From positions 149,620-213,619 of the forward strand of contig BDGG01000004.1 in NCBI GenBank assembly GCA_001949185.1: a stretch of 64,000 bases of DNA, in the 5' to 3' direction. Under the pieces are notes generated by a model. The model had not been told where the DNA came from. It was given only the letters and a program-made list of their open reading frames with translations, and did not search any database. Origin of the DNA: Ramazzottius varieornatus. Lineage: Eukaryota; Tardigrada; Eutardigrada; Parachela; Ramazzottiidae. Position numbers and translations under genes: made by a program. Below, piece after piece: positions 56,114 through 64,000 of this stretch (position 1 is the stretch's first letter; each line of letters begins with the position of its first letter).

Positions 56114-58990
56114 TTGATTTCGTCGTCAAAAATCGACGGACTTCCACCCAGACAGGGTATTGCTTTCCGCTGTACCAAACGCAAGTTGAAAAGGAAGGAA
56201 ATGAAAATTAGTACGGGTAACGAGATATTCAATGTTGATGAATGGAGGTTCAGCAACTTTGAAGCGATGTATTTGTTCCGTATGGACTCTGGCGACCTGG
56301 ACCTTCTTAACAACATCAAGCAAGAACCTGCCAAACCACGTTACTATTCTTCCGACGTCCAAAACAAACTTATTACTTTTCAGGGCAGCTACATACGGAA
56401 AACAATTCTGGTCGAGTTATGTATTAAGAGCTCAAGCTGCTCATCAGGTCGACGAATGTCAGGTATTGGTTTGACTTTCTGTCCTTACCTTACAGATCAA
56501 ACAGAGCAAATATTTATCAATAATTGCTGACGGGACAATAGATCTTTCCAAAGTAGATCAAATGTCCATTACTATTCGGTATCTCCAAGGCTTCAGAATA
56601 AAGGAGTCCTTCATCGAGTCTGTGGATGTGTCCAAAAGTACAACGGGTAAGGAGCGCCAATGCGTTAGTATTCATTCTTAATTGGGCCAGCATGATCTGA
56701 TTTTCATCATTGTCTCTAACTGTAGGGAAGGCACTGGCAGACACAATTATGGAGAGACCCACCTATCACGAACTCGATCCACAAAATCTTCGAGGCCAAG
56801 GTTTCGACGGCGCGGCAAACATACGGGGTCACATCAAAGGAGCTCAAGCTGAGATTGCCAAGGTCCAGCCAAAAGCAATCTACACTCACGGTAGTGATGT
56901 TAGCATATATGAGTATTATATTAAATTAGAACTTATCAGGTGCTTTTTTCATGTAATATATCATATTAACATTTATTGGATGCCTCGGCTGAGGTGGAAT
57001 ATTAATTACAATCAATTTAGATGAAAGCCAGAGCTCGAACATAGTATCAAAAGCAAGCCGCAGGGCGCTCCGTATCAAGATTATTAAAATGCGGATTTTG
57101 GCTTCAGTTTATTACATTAATGCTTGATTTGCGTTCGCAAGAAGCGTGAAACTGTACTCAGTGTGCTGTATGCGAGTAAATCTTGCGCATCAAGCACGTG
57201 CGCGTGTGTTACACTCACGAAAGTTCGGATGTGGTGATGTGATTGAAGGAGCGCGATTTTGCGGGACTGCGATTTCGGGGACTCACCTGCATACCCGCCA
57301 TTCATGCTGTGAAAAATGCGTTGCAGTGCGATGCTGCCATGCGTTTAGGATGACTGTCATCCCAGGATGCCAGCACGGGTTGAAAACCGTCAACTACGTA
57401 CGCTTTCGTCATCCCTTGCCAGGAGATTCCAATAGCGACCATGATCTTCTTCGGCCAGTGTTTCGTGGGTTTTTTTGCGCCACTCTTTGGGGATTTCCAG
57501 AAAATTGTCTGTGTAGTAATACTCCTTTTCGCTATTGCAATCGTCTAGAGTGATCCACGTTTCGTCCATGGTAAGGATTTTCTTTATCTTTTGAGGCCCC
57601 AGGTACTGGATAAAGAGCTTTCCGCGCTCGTACCTTTGCTTTTTCTGCACGTCAGTCAGGTGGTTAACCTTTGTCTTCTTGCGCACCTTCAGACCTAGAT
57701 TCTCATGGACAATCTTGCTTACACTACCCACCGAACATCCTAGTTTACGGGCCAGTTTCCGCTGAGAGTCTGGGATCTTCTTAAGGACGGCCTTCTTCAC
57801 TTTCCGGATGTTGGCTTTGGTACGCACCGACGGAAGAAATTGCGCTGACAGTCGCTTTGGAGGCTTCGTCCATCCGTTTCGCTTCGTTTCTTCGTCTTTG
57901 AGTATCTTGCTGACCGTCTTCCTATGCAGCAAAATCCCGTGCTCCAAAAGTCGATCTGAAATTTTTCTGATGAGATAAACGTTCCGCACCCCAAGCCACT
58001 ACCATAGCCTTCGTTTTAGAACTAGTTTCTGGAGCCATCTCGAAAGTTAACTCAGAAAGTGTTCCTTCATGAAACGCGGGATTGAAAATGGAGTGTGAAA
58101 TCACCTGAGATGGAAGGGAAGCGAGTACAGGGATTTTTTTTACAGTCGAGTTTAGAGTTGGCACCATTTTGCGTGAACGCACTGTAATTCATGACCTTTT
58201 CATTGCTGGATATGGATAAAACTATTGTGCGGGTGAAATTGTTAAGGAAGAAAGTTCTGTTTTCGCGTTGACATGTGGATCGGAAAATGACTGAAATATT
58301 ATAACATAATATAATAAGAACCCAGCGACACAAGTTTTATATTAACATTAAATTAGATGCTTCGCGGTCGAGGCATGTTGTATCAAGATTATATTAGAAC
58401 TCTGGCAGCACGAGCTTATTAAATTAAGATTATATCAGCTCGCGATACCCTTATGCCAATGTCACTAGCTATGCGCACTCGGTCAACCTTCGGATTAAGA
58501 ACGCGATGGAGGTGGAGTGGATCCAGAAATTCTACGGTGAGGTCAACAAGATCGGGAAGTACTTTAGTACACCGAAGCGCAGCATTTTTCTGCTGGAGAC
58601 ATTCGGCTGCCCAACAGGTACCAACGTACCATCAACCGTCTGCGATACAAGGTGGACTTCTTATGCTGATGTCACGAGCGCTGGTTTCGGTTCCTGTTCT
58701 TATCTGGTCGATGGTCTAGAAGCCCTGGGAAGCATCGGCAACTTTGATCTCGATAGCCGAAACGGCGCAAAGGCAATCTGCGAAATGACGGTAACCTACG
58801 AATTCGTCTTCTGTCTCACAGTGAGTTTGTAAATAATGCAGATAACTTTATGTTCTGAAAAGACAATATCCACCAACTTCTGCTTAAAGTTATCACAACA
58901 ATACCTGCCCACTCTCAAGGAGCTGACCGAAGCCCAGCAAGCCAAAAAACCTTGACTACAGTCAAATGCTGTCCTCCATCGAGACAACCC
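56114..58990 (+). pseudogene. hAT-type (DUF4371 / ZMYM1-like) transposase, interrupted
   Basis: Exon 56496-56646 reads KYLSIIADGTIDLSKVDQ, with the first catalytic Asp in the ADGTID-type block. Exon 56726-56890 joins in phase and reads ADTIMERPTY then NLRGQGFDGAANIRGHIKGA and PKAIYTH, matching the RGQGYDGASNM block of hAT transposases. The continuation appears 1.6 kb later at 58458 (AHSVNLRIKNAM, FYGEVNKIGKYF, then VCDTRWTSYADV, the DTRW block), followed by degraded frames to about 59070. In between lies a mariner fragment. Upstream, 56114-56450 may encode N-terminal sequence. Not expected to be active. Confidence 0.75.
57302..58182 (-). pseudogene. Mariner-like transposase fragment, two frameshifts, 3' truncated
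   Basis: On the minus strand: an N-terminal part (KTKAMVVAWG), a frame change near 57990, two helix-turn-helix blocks (RNVYLIRKISDRLLEHGI; SQRKLARKLGCSVGSVSKIV) and the first catalytic Asp block (KKILTMDETWITLDD). A one-base frameshift near 57459-57461 precedes KKIMVAIGISWQGMTKAYVV. It ends at about 57302 before the second and third Asp. It sits in the middle of the hAT relic. Terminal repeats were not resolved. Confidence 0.85.
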
Positions 58991-59351
58991 TTTACTATTT
59001 TGCCGTTCTCATCAATACGGCCACTGAGCCGGACGGGGCTACTGCGAATGTTGCTCCAACTATATCACGGCTACATTACGCCTCCTGCTGCTCTGTTCCG
59101 TCCAATACTGAATTTCTACAACACTGATCTTGGGGAAGTAACTGGTCTTCCAGAAAGGTTCGCGGTTGAACCAAAAAACTGGTGTGCGATGTGGCAAGAA
59201 AGGCCAGTGACCCCAGCACTCAGCTCCGTCGAAGGTGTCATAATAGAAATAGTGGATCAAAATCTGGGCATGCAATTCACTATCATAACCAAAATATTCG
59301 TGATCTACGCTGTGGTACCAATAACATCCGCTAGTGCTGAAACGGGAGAAA

Positions 59352-59588
59352 ATGAAAAACCAACGGTTGAAAGATTTGACTGTCGACATCGTCATCCCAC
59401 ACAGTGAGATAGCGGAAAAATACGTTTCCGACACGGATTTCGGTGCTTTAGTCCCTCGTCTTCCACCCACTATGATCGTTAATCCGGCCGATATTGAGAT
59501 CGACGAGAGCGAAGACGAACCGGAAGAAAGCGACACTTGGAAAGCGGATTTCGACGGCGACGATATGGATTTCTTCACCGGTGACTAG
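59352..59588 (+). CDS. Unidentified acidic C-terminal exon
   Basis: A 78-codon frame with protein-like composition: VIPHSEIAEKYVSDTDFG, then RLPPTMIVNPADIEIDESED, ending WKADFDGDDMDFFTGD. It could be the 3' exon of the hAT-type gene upstream or of an unrecognised host gene. A splice acceptor (CCGCTAG) lies just 5'. I do not recognise the family. Confidence 0.35.
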   Translation: MKNQRLKDLTVDIVIPHSEIAEKYVSDTDFGALVPRLPPTMIVNPADIEIDESEDEPEESDTWKADFDGDDMDFFTGD

Positions 59589-60315
59589 CTCTTCCTCACC
59601 TAACCTTGTCAATATTTGTGCACTTTCACTTATGCTTACTAATATTGTGTGAATTGTCGACGCAGACTTTTTAACATCGGTTGAGTACGGTAGGCCAAAA
59701 CATTATGCTGTCGGTCGGGATAGTCTCGTACTCTTAGCCTTGATTGTACAATTCTCACTTACTTATTAACCGAAGCTTTTGCCCTTCTTTTCTTGTTGTG
59801 AGTTCCGACTGTGCGAACAATACCGGTGCATCTTGGTAACCATCGATCAAAAATGTTTGACGTGATGATACGGCCTTAAGCTTCTTCTAGCATACTTCGA
59901 CTGGACAGCATCCGGAACCAGCTTCGGATTCTGAAGATCACTTTCTAACGAAAGTGTTGTGGCGCCAGTACAGTTGTGTGGCCCCACTGTGATTCATCAA
60001 TCAAATCAAAATATTTTAATGTTTCGACACCATGACCGTCCCATAAGCAAAAGTTTGATCCATTCGATGTAGGGCGCGTCGGCCCTGGATAGCATGTTCA
60101 TGTATAAGTCTTTGAGGATGTTTGATCATGCTGGACCGCTTCAGGTCACGAGCCCTTTTCCATCTTAATTAACCTTTACAGGACGCGGACAAACCCTAAC
60201 GTGGAAATATATTCTTCGTGGTTGCTACGGTGTCGACGTGCGTTTGACACAGCCCCACTAATGATGACCCGCTGAAGTTTAGCCACGCACGTAGATTGAA
60301 CAGACTACGGAACCA
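59589..60315. other. Upstream region of the GH47 gene
   Basis: No exon or repeat recognised. Presumably holds the promoter and 5' UTR of the mannosidase gene. Confidence 0.4.
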
Positions 60316-63300
60316 ATGAAGGGCGCACAAAAGCTGTTATACCATTCACTTGCGCGTGGAAAAACGCGTCCTGTTAAGCGTATTCTTCTTTTGTCGTGCT
60401 GTTCCTTTTGGATTATTTTGTGCTTTCTTCTTGCTGACGATTTGCTAGCTGTACTACGAAACTTCGATCATGATGAAGCCAGATATTTAAACTTTTCCAC
60501 TCGACTGAACCAGAGCAAGCTTACAAAAGATGAAGATACTGTTACAACCGAGGTGCCATACGCTGGAGCTCCCCTTTTTGATGTCGATCTGACGTCTGAT
60601 AAAAAGTTGGTTATAGCTTAAAAGGAGAAGCTTCGAAACTGAAGACAGCAAAAACACATTGTGAAGGTAAGTGAGTTTTGACTGCTTGGCATGGGCAGCA
60701 GTACTAAACACAACAAATGCAAAAATACTGGTTGCAGAGATCATTACGTAGTACGTAAACTCGTAGTAGTTTACTGACTTTTGGTGACCTTACATACGTG
60801 GGATTTTGGTTCAAGATGATGAAATATGCTTGGGATGGTTACGTCCAGTATGCCTGGGGAGACAACGAACTGCGTCCGACTACCAAGCGCGGCTTCAATC
60901 CACCTACTGTTGGAACCAAGGCATCTGGGGCAACGATTATTGATGCGGCGGACACTTTGTACATCATGGGATTGAAATCTGAATTCGAGCGAGCGCGAAC
61001 ATGGATAGCATCATCTTTCAACATATCTAGCTTTGTAAGTCATAATTTAATTATAGAGTTAAAACCGGTAGTTCTCACTTGTCATTTCTGAACGGTCTGT
61101 GAGTACAAAGGGGAGGGCGGGGGGCGGGACTAACAGCGATACCTCATGTGGGTGGTTTTTCTCTGCAGCAGAAGATCACATGACTACGAAATTTTATTTG
61201 AGGGCGAACTTATGGTACAGTGATAATCCTCACTACTTCGGTACGTCATTGACAGCTCAGCTTATTTGGGAGTGTGCGGTAAACCTCGAGGTCACTTTTG
61301 GAGGCTCGAGAAAATGTAGAAAAAACCCGAGGATGCCACTCTACAGCACGGCAAGATGACGTCATGGACATGTAAGTTTGTCAGACGCAAGCCACTTACT
61401 AGCTCGCTTCAGCTTATAGAATTCACTTGTATGACGTACCGAAGAAGTGAGGATTATTACTGTATCCGACAAACGAACTCGCGGACTGGACCTGTTTCGC
61501 AAGTCATGTTTTCGGCTTGCACAGCATAAGTATAGGTTATATGCTGTGCAGTTATCCACGGCTTATGTTTTGCCTAATATTGCTACACAGAGTTTAAAAT
61601 TCTGGGCAAGCTGAGTTGATTGTACTATTGACCACTTTGGTCGAAATTTGAAATTTTAGTCGAGTGGAGCATGATCAGACCAATCAGCGAATTGGACTTG
61701 GCGCGTCAAGGGATCCGAGCTACACGCCTCTCCCACATTGCGCCACTTGACTTCCGCTCTCGTTCCTTCTCGAAATCCATCATGTTTTCGACCGAAACTA
61801 GCATTGAAGTCAGGAAGAGATAATTGTCTTCCCCAAGCTATCGCCAGAAGAAGCGGAAGAAGTCCGGGCTTTATCCAGTAGAGGGCTAAATGACAGGCCT
61901 CGTGAACTCCGATGCCCTGCTGAACTCGCGCGGCCTAATATCCCTTTATGCTAATATTCTGTGCCGGAAGTGAGCAAACCGCGAAACGGTTTCTGCACAG
62001 AAACTGACACAGTATGAAATCATGAGATTTAATTCTATTCAGAGCCGAAACCTGACTTGCGAAACACGTCTATTGACTTGGACAGGAAACGAAAACGCTA
62101 TGCTTATTCGTGTTCAAGATCCGCAGTACTTCGCCGCGACAACGAGAGATTCAATGCTTTGTTCAATTGATTATAAAATGAAGATTTTCTCATGGGGAGA
62201 ATAAAAACAAAAAGTCCTTTCCAAGACAAACAGGCCGTCACTGCTCAGTAATTGTCGAATTTCGTGGCACAAGACAATAGCATTCTGAGGTCTTTTTCAA
62301 ACCAACCTGCCGTCCGATATGCGGCAAACAGTGCACCTATAAACCCCTGCAATTTTTCTGTTCGCAGGAAGGAGATGTCTCAGTTTTTGAGGTCACCATT
62401 CGATATCTTGGCGGTCTGCTGTCCTGCTATGCGTTGACGAAAGACAAGGTATGAAATGGTATGAACGCGTTTTTTCGGACAAACTACAGTAGTCTTCTCA
62501 GTGCGTATCGATTCTGGTGGTTTAATATTTAGACAGGGCGTTGTCTCGTATCAGCCCTGCCGCTGGAAAATTCTGATGTGACAAACAGCTGGGGAACGGC
62601 TAGGTCGAACCTGACGTCACGGCTCAAACCGATGTGTTAGCCGTGTATGTACGCTGTACCCATTGAACCGTCACGTAGACAAAGCCGGATTCGCTTGAGT
62701 TGACTGATCCGGACTGCGAGCTGAAAGTCACATGATAGGCACTACATACGGACAACGCATCCTCACAGTGGCTATTGCGCAGCGGCAGGGCTCTCTCGTA
62801 TGGTCATTTACATCACTTGCAGCTTTTGCAGCCGAGAAACAACCAGTCCGTTCATCACCTTCGTCCAAGTCTTCATTTTAGATATTTTTGGGCAAAGCCG
62901 AGGAGCTGGCTACTTCCCTCATCCCGGCCTTTGATTCGCCAATGGGAATTCCATACTCTCTGCTCAACCTGAGGACGTGAGTGGAATCGTACTTGACCCA
63001 GCTGCTTGGTCGCATGAACGACCGCAAGACTTAATTTGATCTCCGTAGTGGAAAAAAGTTGTAGCATTGTTGTTGGTGGTCATATGGGTGCAGACGTTTG
63101 CGTCGATGAAGATGTTTGTGCTTCTAGTAGTAAAGCCAAGCAAAACCCCAAATGGACTTCCGGGATGTCTATACTTTCCGAAGTTGGATCTCTGCAGCTG
63201 GAGTGGACTTACCTGTCAAAAGCCACAGGCAAGAATGTTTTCAGTGAAAAGGTGAGGTTGTACTTTTCACTCCGACCTAATGTTCGGCATTCCGTGGGTC

Positions 63301-64000
63301 ACGTTGACGTAGTCCATCTGACCCAACTGCAACTCGTTGACACGATCTTTACAGGTCGCAAAGATTATCCAGCATCTGTATAACTTGACAAAGCCGGCAG
63401 GATTATATTCAAACTATCTGGATTCAATGAGCGGGAAATGGGGCTCGAAGTACGTTTCGCTCGGTGCATACGGAGACAGCTTCTACGAATACCTATTCAA
63501 GATGTGGCTTTGGGGCGGTAAAACGGACAAACGGCTGAAAGAGATGTTCGACAGTGCACTAGTGGCTGTTGAGAAACACACGATGAAGACTTCGAAGGCC
63601 GGCCTGCTTTATTTTACACGGTTTCCCAACGGAGCTCTGGACCAGATGGAACATTTGGCATGCTTCGCTGGAGGCATGTATGCTCTATCTGCTCCACATG
63701 CGGCCCAGCCCGAACGTTCTATGGAAGTTGCGAGAAATGTCACCACAACATGCCACGAATCATACGCTCGGACTGGTGAATCAGCGCTATGTTTATTCTA
63801 CGTCTGGTTCAATATCTAATCAGCGTTTTCTCTCACCTTAGCATATCACTTAGGGCCAGACATCTTTAACGTAGATCCTAGCACGCCTGCCAGCACGGGA
63901 CGTGAAGGACACAAAGCTTATTTGTTACGTCCGGAGGTTATCGAGTCTTACTTCTACTTGTGGCGACTGACCAAGGAACCTAGGTACAGAGAATGGGGAT
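60316..64000 (+). CDS. Mannosyl-oligosaccharide 1,2-alpha-mannosidase, GH47, 3' end outside window
   Basis: A class I mannosidase that trims alpha-1,2-mannose from N-glycans in the Golgi or ER. ATG 60316 opens an exon with a type II membrane anchor (RILLLSCCSFWIILCFLLA). Good exons follow: 60816..61034 (MMKYAWDGYVQYAWGDNEL, ATIIDAADTLYIMG), 62368..62448 (VSVFEVTIRYLGGLLSCYAL), 62882..62976 (PMGIPYSLLNLR), 63065..63251 (SILSEVGSLQLEWTYLS), 63355..63775 (SLGAYGDSFYEYLFKMWLWG, QMEHLACFAGGMYAL) and 63842 to the edge (LRPEVIESYFYLWRLTKEP). The link from the anchor exon is uncertain: in frame, TAA and TGA follow at 60619 and 60634, so a donor near 60554 and a micro-exon 60649..60666 (QKHIVK) are inferred. 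The start of the 63065 exon is also ambiguous. Confidence 0.88.
61218..61462. mobile_element. 245-bp MITE in a GH47 intron, TIR CAGTGATAATCC, TA duplication
   Basis: TA at 61216-61217 and 61463-61464. Inverted ends of about 33 bp: CAGTGATAATCCTCACTACT then TCGGTACGTCA at the left, TGACGTACCGAAGAAGTGAG then GATTATTACTG at the right. It sits inside the 1.33-kb intron 61035-62367, by far the longest in this gene. Confidence 0.9.

Overview
The window is animal nuclear DNA. Genes are split by short GT-AG introns, mostly 60-100 bp with a few of 0.3-1.9 kb, and the families are metazoan: RERE/Atrophin, Sprouty, AP-2 sigma, a CYP2-clan P450, an ApoD-like lipocalin, a GH47 mannosidase and sea-urchin-egg-lectin-like domains. 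The standard genetic code fits every gene. The mix of compact introns, small secreted Cys-rich proteins and many short inverted-repeat transposons would suit a small ecdysozoan such as a tardigrade, but that is inference. There are no bacterial operons, CRISPR arrays or rRNA genes, and I recognised no tRNA.

Layout. 1-1300: 3' part of a cytochrome P450 (+). About 2600-3721: relic of a secreted lectin-like gene (+), with a stop and a frameshift. 4236-5066: complete AP2S1 (-). 7842-8807: intact single-exon Sprouty (-). 9-20 kb: gene-poor, with two inverted-repeat MITEs, a 27-bp minisatellite and a decayed pogo-type transposon (16535-18280). 20861-21236: a two-exon secreted Cys-rich protein. 22636-31466: a 14-exon RERE/Atrophin gene (BAH, ELM2, SANT, GATA finger, Gln/Ala-rich tail), whose exons keep phase to a 3462-nt CDS. 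34.9-39.2 kb: a DIRS-type tyrosine-recombinase retrotransposon on the minus strand, broken only by four nonsense codons. 39.6-45.5 kb: a MITE, a 2.26-kb Tigger-like element inserted into a host ORF, a second MITE and a second pogo copy. 45.5-51 kb: gene-poor. 51604-52548: a three-exon lipocalin, followed by a partial duplicate split by a MITE. 54557-55072: a 516-bp foldback. 56.1-59.0 kb: a hAT-type transposase interrupted by a broken mariner. 60316 to the right edge: a GH47 alpha-mannosidase running out of the window.

The host genes look like unrelated neighbours rather than a pathway: endocytosis (AP2S1), receptor tyrosine kinase feedback (Sprouty), transcriptional corepression (RERE), glycan trimming (GH47), and secreted or ligand-binding proteins. 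The main story is dense DNA-transposon and MITE colonisation. At two sites (the lipocalin duplicate and a receptor-like ORF) the target can still be read across the insertion, so TSDs and empty-site frames can be checked. I found no clearly undescribed molecular system; the most unusual items are listed as findings.
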